From Atribacterota bacterium (GTDB taxonomy: Bacteria > Atribacterota > Atribacteria > Atribacterales > Caldatribacteriaceae): a DNA stretch of 37,056 nucleotides. The DNA lies in NCBI GenBank assembly GCA_039638595.1, contig JBDIWM010000020.1:1-37056 (forward strand). The letters are read 5' to 3'. This document shows, piece by piece, positions 1 to 7,431 of this stretch; positions within the stretch are counted from its first letter, which is position 1, and the number at the start of each line of letters is the position of its first letter. The notes under the pieces were generated by a model, which saw only the letters and a program-made list of their open reading frames with translations, did no database searches and had not been told where the DNA came from. The translations under genes were made by a program, and so were the position numbers.

Positions 1-1
1 T

Positions 2-667
2 TTTCTGGAAGGTGGAGCGGGGCAGACTGACTTTGCTCTGTGTCTTATCAATAGTTTCATTGCCGCTGGTTTGGGTACCTTTTTGGCGGTTATCCTGGGG
101 GTAATGGCTGGATATGCGTGTTCCCGGTTTCGCTTTTTTGGCAAAAATGACTATTTATTTTTTACTCTTTCCACTCGTATGTTGCCCCCTGTGGCTGTGA
201 TTATCCCTATCTATATTATGTTTTCGCGATTGGGGTTGCAGGATACGAGGTTGGGTATGGTTTTGCTCTATACTATGTCAAACCTTGGTTTGGCCATATG
301 GATTATGAAAGGTTTTTATGATTCCGTACCAGTTCAGTACGAAGAGGCTGGGTTGGTGGACGGTTACACGCGCTGGAAAATATTTTGGAGGATTATCATT
401 CCCTCGGTAAAGGGCGGTATTGCTGCAACCATGGGTTTTTGCTTTATTTTTGCCTGGAACGAATTTACCTTTGCATCGATTGTCACCACGCGATACGCGA
501 AAACCCTTCCTCCCCGGATTGCTGCTGCTCTCGGTGCCGCGGGTCTTGATTGGGGTCAGGTTGCTGCAGCTGGATTTATTCTAATTGTTCCGGTTTTAGC
601 GCTGTTCATTCTTATCCGAAATTACCTTTTAATGGGAATGACGTTCGGGGTTTTGGGGAGAAGATGA
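2..667 (+). CDS. CUT1-type sugar ABC transporter permease, MalG family (5' truncated by window edge)
   Basis: Inner-membrane permease subunit of a carbohydrate ABC importer. The frame is open from the first bases (FLEGGAGQTDFAL...), so the gene starts outside the window; a TTG at 71 is internal. Visible are several hydrophobic helices and the cytoplasmic EAA coupling loop YEEAGLVDGYTRWKIFWR, followed by the IIP and FAWNEF motifs usual for MalG-type subunits. The C-terminus (MGMTFGVLGRR) matches the family's usual GLTxGAVKG-type ending. The stop overlaps the next gene's ATG (ATGA), indicating translational coupling. The binding protein of this system is presumably upstream and not seen. Family assignment is secure; the substrate is unknown. 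Confidence 0.93.
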   Translation, partial: FLEGGAGQTDFALCLINSFIAAGLGTFLAVILGVMAGYACSRFRFFGKNDYLFFTLSTRMLPPVAVIIPIYIMFSRLGLQDTRLGMVLLYTMSNLGLAIWIMKGFYDSVPVQYEEAGLVDGYTRWKIFWRIIIPSVKGGIAATMGFCFIFAWNEFTFASIVTTRYAKTLPPRIAAALGAAGLDWGQVAAAGFILIVPVLALFILIRNYLLMGMTFGVLGRR

Positions 668-1776
668 GGCGACTTGCGTTTTTTATAATTTTCGCCTTAA
701 TAAATATTTTCTGTTACCAGCTTGGTGCCATTAGTGTTCCCGCTTTCGTTCCTCAAGAAATGAGGCATTTTCTAAATAAGGTTCCGCTAAATTTAGATTG
801 GCATTACACGTTGCCTCTTTTTGATTGCTCTAATCAAAAGATTGGGAAAGTGGTTGGTTATCGAGGTACGGAAGATACTCCTTATGAGTTTGTTTTTGTT
901 GGGGATCAACTGATAGGAGTAGGGTTAGGAGAATATCTATCTAAAGTTTTAGAAGAGTCAAAGCGGTTGGCGCACGAAGCACTGATGAGTCGTTTTGGAG
1001 ACCAAGTAAAAGTTTTGGATATACATTTAACCTGCATTAGCCCTGTGTCTTTCTGGGTAAGGATTATTTATAGCTACGAGGATAAAATTCTTGACGATCT
1101 TTATTTAAAAAGTGATTCTTTACATTTTACACTGGCTGAATGTAGTGGGCAGAACTTGGATTGGGAAAACGTCTCTTTGGTCACAGAATCTCCTCCGTTA
1201 TCAGCCGGAGATTTTTCCTGGATTGAGGTCCGTCACGATTTCCCTTTTTGGGAGTACTATTTGAGTAGTCTTTCCAACGCCGTTGTCACTTTGGCGGATT
1301 ACTGGAAAGCAAAAGGTTTTATTACAATGCCCATATACCCCGATGATCCTCATTTCTTATTGACTAATATTCATCTTATGATGCAGGATGTCGAAATGCT
1401 CAAAAGAAGGTGTGCTTGTGAGCAATCCGAAACCGGGGTATCGGAAATTTTGGAAAAGTTCATCAACGCTCGAGGTGGATCGGTGAGAGTTGTGACTAAA
1501 ACTGTTTCTCTCGAGGATAATGTTGCTTCGAGCATTCAGGATGTAGAAAGGCTTATTCGCTTAGAGAATCAACCCTTCTTGTTTGAGTTGAAGGGAAATT
1601 GGAATACAAGTTATGGTATCGCAGTGGGATACGTTTCATCCCGAAATGGATTTTTTATAAGCACTCTTTTACCAGTGAAACCTGTTGGTGAAACAATGTG
1701 GAAACGATACTTCTTTCGGCTGACCCCAGGTTATATTCTCAAAATTTATGAAATTTCCACTGAAAGTGGGGAATAA
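664..1776 (+). CDS. secreted protein of unknown function within transporter operon; possible degenerate C39-like fold
   Basis: The start is ATG 664, overlapping the preceding stop (ATGA) and preceded by GGGGAG; a longer frame to 550 would run through the permease gene and is unlikely. The 370-residue product begins with a signal peptide or anchor (MRRLAFFIIFALINIFCYQLG). I do not recognise a family with confidence. The C-terminal half (about 187-370) loosely follows the layout of C39-like papain-fold domains: HDFPFWEYYLSSLSNAVVTL where C39 proteins have a CGPAS-type stretch, and NTSYGIAVGYVSSRNG where they have the catalytic His and a GY turn. Both the Cys and the His would be missing, so any such domain would be non-enzymatic. 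Lying between two permease genes of one transporter, it may assist substrate capture or envelope assembly. The gene is clearly coding and in operon; its function is unknown. Confidence 0.8.
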   Translation: MRRLAFFIIFALINIFCYQLGAISVPAFVPQEMRHFLNKVPLNLDWHYTLPLFDCSNQKIGKVVGYRGTEDTPYEFVFVGDQLIGVGLGEYLSKVLEESKRLAHEALMSRFGDQVKVLDIHLTCISPVSFWVRIIYSYEDKILDDLYLKSDSLHFTLAECSGQNLDWENVSLVTESPPLSAGDFSWIEVRHDFPFWEYYLSSLSNAVVTLADYWKAKGFITMPIYPDDPHFLLTNIHLMMQDVEMLKRRCACEQSETGVSEILEKFINARGGSVRVVTKTVSLEDNVASSIQDVERLIRLENQPFLFELKGNWNTSYGIAVGYVSSRNGFFISTLLPVKPVGETMWKRYFFRLTPGYILKIYEISTESGE

Positions 1777-1779
1777 AAG

Positions 1780-2775
1780 ATGGATAGGAATAAAATGGAC
1801 AAGAACGAAGGAATAGTAAATCAGAAAGAAGATGTAGTGGAGAAATTTATCAGGGTGAGTGATGCATTTACGCCTGCAAGAAAGACGTACGGTTTGTCAG
1901 ATCGGACATTTATGTTTTTCTTTCTTCTTCCCAGCCTTTTCATTTTGCTGTTTTTGGTCGGTTATCCTTTCATTACTCTTATAAAGTCTGGTTTCTATAA
2001 CTTTTCGGTGCTGAGAGCAGCAACTCCGCCCAAATTTATTGGCGTTGAGAATTTTTCTTTTATTTTGACTGACCCTTTTACTTGGGAACGATTCGTTTTT
2101 ACAGGGAAATTCGTTATTTTAAACGTTCTGGTGCAGTTTCTTTTAGGAATCAGCATTGCCTATCTTTTGCAGAAGAACTTCAGGGGGAGAGGTCTTGTTT
2201 TGACGCTTATTCTTATGCCTATGATGCTCTGTCCAATTGTGGTGGGGTTGTTCTGGAAGTATATGTTTAATACTGAGTGGGGAATCGTTAATTACATTCT
2301 GGCACTTTTTAGAGTGAGTAAGATGGAATGGTTAGCTCGGGAAAGTGTAAGTATCTATAGTGTGATCATTGTGGATACCTGGATGTGGACGCCATTCATG
2401 ATTCTGCTTGCTCTGGCCGCTTTTACCGCTATTCCAAAGTACCTTTACGAAGCAGCGGAAATAGACCGTGCTTCGTCTTGGTTTAAGTTCAGACATATCA
2501 CTCTTCCTCTTTCGGCTCCAGTTTTAATCATAGCGGTTTTGTTCAGGATGATTGACTCGATTAAGGCTTTTGATTTGATTTATACCCTTACTGGTGGTGG
2601 GCCTGGTAGTGCAACGCAGACCCTTTCCTTTGATCTTTATAAGAGGGCTTTCCAGTACTTTTATACCGGCGAAGCATCTGCCTATGGTGTCATTCTTTTG
2701 CTTGTTATCATGAGCTTGAGCCTCATTTTCATTCGGTATCTTAACAGATTAGCGGCGCAAAATATACAAAGGTAG
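1780..2775 (+). CDS. CUT1-type sugar ABC transporter permease, MalF/UgpA family
   Basis: Membrane subunit that pairs with the MalG-type permease encoded at the window's left edge. The 331 residues comprise a charged cytoplasmic N-terminus (about 45 residues), a first helix (MFFFLLPSLFILLFLVGYPF) and further helices. The EAA loop reads YEAAEIDRASSWFKFRHITLP, and TGGGPGSATQTLS is typical of MalF-type proteins. The EAA loop has Arg where nearly all homologues have Gly (DGA becomes DRA). ATG 1780 follows the previous stop by 3 bases; ATG 1795 is an alternative start. The order in this operon is MalG-type, secreted protein, MalF-type, the reverse of the usual F-G order. Confidence 0.93.
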   Translation: MDRNKMDKNEGIVNQKEDVVEKFIRVSDAFTPARKTYGLSDRTFMFFFLLPSLFILLFLVGYPFITLIKSGFYNFSVLRAATPPKFIGVENFSFILTDPFTWERFVFTGKFVILNVLVQFLLGISIAYLLQKNFRGRGLVLTLILMPMMLCPIVVGLFWKYMFNTEWGIVNYILALFRVSKMEWLARESVSIYSVIIVDTWMWTPFMILLALAAFTAIPKYLYEAAEIDRASSWFKFRHITLPLSAPVLIIAVLFRMIDSIKAFDLIYTLTGGGPGSATQTLSFDLYKRAFQYFYTGEASAYGVILLLVIMSLSLIFIRYLNRLAAQNIQR

Positions 2776-2784
2776 GTGTGGAAA

Positions 2785-3873
2785 TTGTCCCTCGTTAGGT
2801 TAGAGAATTTGAAAAAATATTATGAAAATGTAAAGGCTGTTGATGGTATTAACTTACGAGTGGAAAATGGTAGTTTTGTGGTTCTACTAGGGCCTTCTGG
2901 ATGTGGGAAGACAACCACTTTACGATGTATAGCCGGTTTGGAGATTCCCACCGAGGGAAGAATTTATTTTGATGAAAGGGACGTAACTGCCTTGAGTCCC
3001 AGCGAGAGAAATGTAGGTATGGTTTTCCAATTTTACGCTCTTTATCCGCACATGAAAGTGCTGGAGAATATTACTTTTCCTTTAAGAGCGTGTCGCGTCC
3101 CTCCCAGGAAGATTGAAGAGAAGGTCAGAGAAGTGGTGCAGATATTTCAGTTAAAAGATCTTTTGAAATATAAAGCAAGTATCTTACCACCTGGAGATCA
3201 GCAAAGAGTTGCTTTGGCAAGAGCTATTGTGCGTGAGCCTAATGTTCTTTTGCTTGACGAACCACTGAGTGCGCTGGATGAGAAATTTCGGGAAGAAATG
3301 CGGAGCGAATTAGGTAAGTTGCAGAAAAAGATTGGCATTACAACTGTATATGTTACTCATGACCAAAGGGAGGCCATGGCCTTGGGAGATGTGATAGTCG
3401 TCATGAGAGATGGCTTGATTTTGCAAATTGGTTCTCCCCAAGAACTGTACGAACATCCGAATTCGGTTTTTGTGGGTAATTTCTTAGGCACTCCAGGAAT
3501 GAATTTCGTAGAGTGTGAGTATGATGAAGGTTCGCTGGTTTTGAAGGGGACAGATTACCGATTAAAGCTCCATAGGTCGGATTTGATTGACGCTCTCAAG
3601 AATTATCAAAACAGGGAGTTCATAATGGGAATAAGACCAGAATATGTCCATATCGATGGCGAAACAGGAAATGATGGTCTTCTATTAGAGATTATTGCTA
3701 TAGAGCCTGCTGGTCGATATCGTCTCGTTGATTTTCTCGTGGGAGAAAAGATTTTTCGTGTGAGAACGGATTGGAGCTTGTCCTTAGTGACGGGACAAAA
3801 AGTTTGGAGTCGAATCAGGGAGGATAAGGTTTGTATTTTCGATCGCGATAATGGGATGGCTATCGTGAATTAA
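2785..3873 (+). CDS. CUT1-type ABC transporter ATPase with aberrant signature motif
   Basis: MalK/UgpC-like nucleotide-binding subunit of about 362 residues. TTG 2785 gives the family-like N-terminus MSLVRLENLKKYYENV; GTG 2776 in the same frame is the alternative. Walker A is GPSGCGKTT, the Q-loop keeps Gln (GMVFQFYALYPH), Walker B is VLLLDEPLSALD and the switch His is present (YVTHDQ). The ABC signature, however, reads LPPGDQQRVALARA where LSGGQQQR is expected, losing the Ser and the first Gly that contact ATP in the partner's site. A TOBE-type C-terminal domain follows. It sits directly before a second, different ATPase gene, so a heterodimer with one weak ATP site is likely. The altered codons are plain in the DNA (atc tta cca cct gga gat cag). 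Confidence 0.93.
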   Translation: MSLVRLENLKKYYENVKAVDGINLRVENGSFVVLLGPSGCGKTTTLRCIAGLEIPTEGRIYFDERDVTALSPSERNVGMVFQFYALYPHMKVLENITFPLRACRVPPRKIEEKVREVVQIFQLKDLLKYKASILPPGDQQRVALARAIVREPNVLLLDEPLSALDEKFREEMRSELGKLQKKIGITTVYVTHDQREAMALGDVIVVMRDGLILQIGSPQELYEHPNSVFVGNFLGTPGMNFVECEYDEGSLVLKGTDYRLKLHRSDLIDALKNYQNREFIMGIRPEYVHIDGETGNDGLLLEIIAIEPAGRYRLVDFLVGEKIFRVRTDWSLSLVTGQKVWSRIREDKVCIFDRDNGMAIVN

Positions 3874-3886
3874 GGGGAGGAGTGTT

Positions 3887-4984
3887 ATGCTTGAGCTGCG
3901 GAATATATCAAAAATCTTTGGAGACATCGTTGCTGTTGACGGTTTGAATTTGGAAGTACAGGATGGCGAGTTTTTCGTCATTCTTGGTCCTACTGGTGCT
4001 GGTAAAACCACTACGCTCAGAATCGTAATGGGTCTGGAAAAGCCTGACTCTGGAGAAGTTTATTATGATGGTCAGGAAATTACCCATGTCGCTCCTCCTT
4101 TAAGGAATTTTGCTTTTATGTTTGAATCACACAACCTTTACCCTGTTTTAAATGTATATGACAATCTTGCGTTTCCCCTTCGTTCGCCTCTTTTTAGGGT
4201 ACCTGAAGATGAGGTAAAAAGGAGGGTGGAAAACATTGCCAGGGAGCTTCACATAACACATCTTTTAAAGCGCAAAGTTAGCCACCTTAGTGGTGGAGAA
4301 CAGCAAAGAGTGGCGCTTGGTAGAGCTCTGGTGAGAAGACCGCGAATTTACATTCTTGATGAGCCGATAAGTAGTTTAGACTATAAGCTCAGGGAAGAAT
4401 TGCAAACGGAATTCAAAAGAATTCACGAAGAGTATGGCATTACAATTCTTAGTGCTACTCATGATAATATTTCAGCTATGGCTATGGCAAGCCGTATTGG
4501 TATCATGGAGCATGGTAGAATCATTCAAGTGGGTTCCCCTCGTGAAGTGTATATCAATCCCGTGAATGTTAGTGTGGCTCGTATTATAGGAGCGCCTTCT
4601 ATGAATTTCCTGGAATGCAATATTCTGAACGGGCAGTTGGCTATAAAGGATCGTCATGATTACATCTTTAAGGTGAGGTCTGAGAAATTTAAATTTTTGG
4701 AGGAGAAACTGAGAGGTGGAGATAGGGTTTTAGTTGGCATTTGGCCAGAAAGTATTCTGGTATCGGGAAGCGCAGATGAGGCTTGGATGAAAGCAGCTGT
4801 AGAAAATGTAGAATATCATGGCGCGGAGAAATTCGTTAATTTAAATCTTGGTGGGTGGCCCATTAAGGCGTTACTTCCTGGTGATTTTGTTCCTAGACAC
4901 GGATCAGAGGTTTTTGTGCTATTTCCAGAAGAAAATCTTTATTTTTTTTATGTTGAAAGTGGTATGAGAATCTACACAAATTGA
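3887..4984 (+). CDS. CUT1-type ABC transporter ATPase, second subunit of the pair
   Basis: MalK/UgpC-like ATPase of 365 residues, ATG start behind GGGGAGGAG. Walker A is GPTGAGKTT (about 34-41), the signature LSGGEQQRVALGRA is intact, Walker B is IYILDEPISSLD and the switch His is in SATHDN (about 192). The Q-loop position is Glu (FMFESHNLYPV, about residue 80) instead of Gln. The C-terminal TOBE domain is full length. It forms a natural partner for the ATPase encoded just upstream: its own Walker A site would face that partner's damaged signature, while the partner's Walker A would face this intact one. Heterodimer formation is inferred from gene order. Confidence 0.93.
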   Translation: MLELRNISKIFGDIVAVDGLNLEVQDGEFFVILGPTGAGKTTTLRIVMGLEKPDSGEVYYDGQEITHVAPPLRNFAFMFESHNLYPVLNVYDNLAFPLRSPLFRVPEDEVKRRVENIARELHITHLLKRKVSHLSGGEQQRVALGRALVRRPRIYILDEPISSLDYKLREELQTEFKRIHEEYGITILSATHDNISAMAMASRIGIMEHGRIIQVGSPREVYINPVNVSVARIIGAPSMNFLECNILNGQLAIKDRHDYIFKVRSEKFKFLEEKLRGGDRVLVGIWPESILVSGSADEAWMKAAVENVEYHGAEKFVNLNLGGWPIKALLPGDFVPRHGSEVFVLFPEENLYFFYVESGMRIYTN

Positions 4985-5001
4985 AGTTGGGGGTTGAAAC
5001 C

Positions 5002-5223
5002 ATGGGTCTTGATAATTCCTCAACCTTTTTGGCAAAGGGAATGGCTGGGAGAGAGAAAAAACGAAAGGTTGTTAATAGTATTGAAATTTTGGGTATGGGA
5101 ATTATGGTGATGGGGATTGTCCTCCTTTTTCAGCCTTTTCATATCCAGCTTTTTAAGGGGGGTTTCCCTTTTCTTTTAATTGGTTATACGGTATACAACG
5201 TTTTTGCCCATATCCCGAGATGA
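5002..5223 (+). CDS. small two-helix membrane protein of sugar transporter operon
   Basis: A 73-residue protein beginning at ATG 5002, with TTGGGGG about 8 bases upstream; an in-frame TTG at 4981 overlapping the previous stop is a weaker start. The N-terminus is polar and basic (REKKRKVV), followed by two hydrophobic segments (IEILGMGIMVMGIVLLF and GGFPFLLIGYTVYNVF). I do not recognise a domain. A similarly sized two-helix protein is encoded at 20288-20521 in the third transporter. Small integral membrane proteins also accompany two-ATPase transporters such as the rhizobial glycerol system GlpSTPQUV (GlpU), so an accessory transport role is plausible. Homology to GlpU is not shown. Confidence 0.72.
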   Translation: MGLDNSSTFLAKGMAGREKKRKVVNSIEILGMGIMVMGIVLLFQPFHIQLFKGGFPFLLIGYTVYNVFAHIPR

Positions 5224-5258
5224 TAGAATCAAAATAAAGAAAGAAAGGAGCGAAAAAT

Positions 5259-6119
5259 ATGTTTAAGTTTGGGGTAGACACATTTATTTGGACGGAGGCT
5301 TTTTCGGAGAAGGATTTATGGGTGATCGATCGAGCGAAAGAGGTGGGATTTGAGGTCATCGATATTTTCATTTCCCATCCGGAAACGTTTCCAACGGAAA
5401 AGGTGAAGAAAAGAGTAGACCAGGTGGGTATCGAACCGGTGACGACCATTACCCTCAATGAAAAGACTAACCTTCTGTCACCAGATCCAAAAATACGGGA
5501 AAACGGGGTTGAGACCCTTAAACTGATGGTGGATATCAACTTGGCTTTGGGGTCGAAAATCATTGGGGGGGTGAATTATGCGGCTTGGGGCTATTTAACT
5601 GGTAAGCCTCGCACAGAAGATGAATGGAAGTGGTCGGTTGAGGCTATGCGTAAGGTGGCTGAATATGCAAAGGAAAAAGGGGATGTAGTCATCGCCGTAG
5701 AGCCAGTGCAGCGTTTTGAGACGCATTTTCTGAATATTGCTGAAGATGCCGTGCGGTACTGTAAAGATGTTGGTGTTCCGAACATGAAGGTTCATCTTGA
5801 TTCTTTCCATATGATTCGGGAAGAGCGGAGTTTTAGAAAAGCGGTGGAAATTTGTGGCAAGGAGTATCTTGGTTATGTTCACGTGTGTGAAAGCGACCGA
5901 GGAGTACCGGGTACTGGCCTTGTCCCCTGGAAGGAGTTCTTTATCGCGTTAAAGGACATTGGGTACAGTGGACCTTTAGTGATTGAATCGTTTGACCCGA
6001 GCTTTGAGGAGCTGAACCGGATGTGTGCCATATGGCGAAAATTTGCTGAATCTGGAGAAACTTTGGCTGTAGAGGGTCTGAAAAATCTGAAAGCCATCGC
6101 CAGTGAAATTTGGACTTAG
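5259..6119 (+). CDS. ketose 3-epimerase-like TIM barrel (D-tagatose/D-psicose/L-ribulose 3-epimerase family)
   Basis: A 286-residue xylose-isomerase-like TIM barrel of normal length for ketose 3-epimerases, ATG behind AAAGGAG. The metal-binding set can be read off: Glu in VIAVEPVQRFETHFLN, Asp in HLDSFHM, His in GYVHVCESDRGVPG, and Glu in LVIESFDP. These are the hallmarks of D-tagatose 3-epimerase, D-psicose 3-epimerase and L-ribulose 3-epimerase, which invert C3 of free ketoses using Mn or Co. As last gene of the first transporter operon it probably acts on the imported sugar or its ketose. Substrate choice among ketoses, or a sugar-phosphate, cannot be told from sequence. Confidence 0.85.
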   Translation: MFKFGVDTFIWTEAFSEKDLWVIDRAKEVGFEVIDIFISHPETFPTEKVKKRVDQVGIEPVTTITLNEKTNLLSPDPKIRENGVETLKLMVDINLALGSKIIGGVNYAAWGYLTGKPRTEDEWKWSVEAMRKVAEYAKEKGDVVIAVEPVQRFETHFLNIAEDAVRYCKDVGVPNMKVHLDSFHMIREERSFRKAVEICGKEYLGYVHVCESDRGVPGTGLVPWKEFFIALKDIGYSGPLVIESFDPSFEELNRMCAIWRKFAESGETLAVEGLKNLKAIASEIWT

Positions 6120-6133
6120 AGTATAGCCACAAT

Positions 6134-6183
6134 CGCCTTTCTTCGTCCGTGATAAACCTGATGAAGAGAGGCGGTCTTTCCTT
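6134..6183 (+). terminator. intrinsic terminator-like hairpin after first transporter operon
   Basis: A 13-bp stem with two G-T wobbles pairs 6134-6146 with 6161-6173 around a 14-base loop and is followed by a T-rich but interrupted tract (GTCTTTCCTT). It lies 14 bases after the epimerase stop and before the promoter of the SorC-type regulator, a sensible place to end transcription. Confidence 0.6.
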
Positions 6184-6248
6184 CCATATCTTGATTGGGT
6201 GATAAACGCTGAAGTTGGAACAAAACATCTTGACTTTTTGAATGTGAT

Positions 6249-6314
6249 TTGATACTTTGTTAATCAACAATTGTTATAATTTTTGTTATCCAACAGTTAT
6301 CCAACAGTTGTTGC
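6249..6314 (+). promoter_or_regulatory. promoter and operator-like repeats upstream of SorC-family regulator
   Basis: A TATAAT hexamer lies at 6275-6280, with TTGATA at 6249-6254 as a possible -35 (spacing of 20 is long). A perfect 10-bp palindrome AACAATTGTT (6266-6275) abuts the -10. Just downstream, an 11-base unit GTTATCCAACA occurs twice in perfect tandem (6285-6295 and 6296-6306), followed by GTTGTTGC. The core TATCCAAC reappears inverted as GTTGGATA at 7369-7376, ahead of the first binding-protein gene. The layout suggests binding by the regulator encoded just downstream, controlling itself and the following operon. Binding is inferred. Confidence 0.55.
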
Positions 6315-6329
6315 AAAGGAGGGTCTAAA

Positions 6330-7286
6330 TTGGATGGTTCAACCGATAAAGGCCTTTTGGCAAAGATTGCCAAGCTCTATTATCTTGATGATTTATCAAT
6401 CATAGAAATTGCGAAGATTCTGGGTATGTCCCGGCAGCGGTGTTCGAGGCTTTTAAGGAAGGCGAAAGAGGAAGGGGTTGTCCAAATTGAAGTCATCGAT
6501 CCTGCTCAAGAGGGTGTCCGGAATCTGGAAAAACAGATAGAGGGTAAATTTGGTCTTCGTAAGGCCCATGTGGTGAGTGTCTTCAGTCGGGACAGTGATT
6601 TAATTCGAAAAGCGGTAGGGGAAGCAGGGGCTCGCTTTTTCCTGAAAACGATAGCTCCGGGAAATAAAATTGGCGTTGCTTATGGTCGAACCCTGTATGA
6701 GCTCGTTCGCTATGTCCGACCATCCTTTATTCGAGAAGATTTGAATCTCAATGTAGTTCAGCTCATGGGGGGATTAAGTCGTATTTCTGCTAATGTGTTT
6801 GCCACCGAGATTCCCAAGCGTTTGGCTGAAGCTCTGAATGCTCAAGTGTACTACCTTCCTGCTCCCGCTTTCACCAAAGACCGGGTTACGCGCGATGCTA
6901 TGTTAAAAGATGAGAACGTCCAGGCTACCTTGAAGGAGAAAATTGACTTGGCGCTGGTGGGTATTGGGAGTGTTTCTCCCGGTGCGATGCTGATCCAGAC
7001 TGGGGCGATTACGGCTGATGAATACCAGGAGTTGCTTGCCAAGGGTGCAGTGGGTGATATCTGTGGAACGTTTTTCGATGTTTCAGGAAAAATTGTGGAA
7101 TTCAGTGGCAATGAGCGTCGAATCGCCGTATCTCTGGATGATTTGCGCAATAAATGTCCTCTGGTAATCGGTGTTGCGGGTGGTTTAGAAAAAGCTGATG
7201 CCATTCTGGGAGCTTTGCAGGGTAAGTTCCTCCACGTGTTGATTGTGGATAGCCTGACGGCAGAGAAAATTCTGGGGGAGGTTTGA
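6330..7286 (+). CDS. SorC/DeoR-family sugar-responsive transcriptional regulator
   Basis: A 318-residue cytoplasmic regulator. TTG 6330 is preceded by AAAGGAGGG at good spacing, which fixes the start. The N-terminal helix-turn-helix reads KIAKLYYLDDLSIIEIAKILGMSRQRCSRLLRKAKEEG in two parts (about 9-46, recognition helix SRQRCSRLLRKA). A SorC-type sugar-phosphate-binding domain follows (about 60-318), with family patterns IGVAYGRTLYELV, VVQLMGG, LALVGIGSV and GAVGDICGTFFD. It lies immediately before the 20-kb transport and catabolic operon, so it is the likely controller, probably responding to a phosphorylated intermediate. Whether it represses or activates cannot be said. Confidence 0.92.
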   Translation: MDGSTDKGLLAKIAKLYYLDDLSIIEIAKILGMSRQRCSRLLRKAKEEGVVQIEVIDPAQEGVRNLEKQIEGKFGLRKAHVVSVFSRDSDLIRKAVGEAGARFFLKTIAPGNKIGVAYGRTLYELVRYVRPSFIREDLNLNVVQLMGGLSRISANVFATEIPKRLAEALNAQVYYLPAPAFTKDRVTRDAMLKDENVQATLKEKIDLALVGIGSVSPGAMLIQTGAITADEYQELLAKGAVGDICGTFFDVSGKIVEFSGNERRIAVSLDDLRNKCPLVIGVAGGLEKADAILGALQGKFLHVLIVDSLTAEKILGEV

Positions 7287-7319
7287 GTGGGTTATCGGGT
7301 CATGATTACTCTCTAACCG

Positions 7320-7431
7320 AAGGAGGTGATGTCAAGAGCGGAAATGGAATTGAAGTAGAAAGGAATACGTTGGATAGTTGTGGAAAATTGATTTTGGAAA
7401 ATGGAAAAAATGATAGGAGGGATTTGAGGGC
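7320..7431 (+). promoter_or_regulatory. 5' leader of first binding-protein gene with isolated Shine-Dalgarno and tiny frame
   Basis: A perfect anti-SD complement AAGGAGGTGA at 7320-7329 lies about 100 bases before the real start. ATG at 7329 opens a nine-codon frame ending in TAG at 7356-7358 (MSRAEMELK). An inverted copy of the operator core, GTTGGATA, is at 7369-7376. The leader ends in AGGAGGGATTTG just before the ATG of the binding-protein gene. The second binding-protein gene has a closely similar arrangement (16995-17099). Confidence 0.4.

Noticed and set aside
550-663. Upstream extension of the secreted-protein gene to a GTG/ATG-like start at 550
   Set aside because: It would overlap the permease gene by more than 100 bases. 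ATG 664 has a good ribosome binding site and gives a proper signal peptide.
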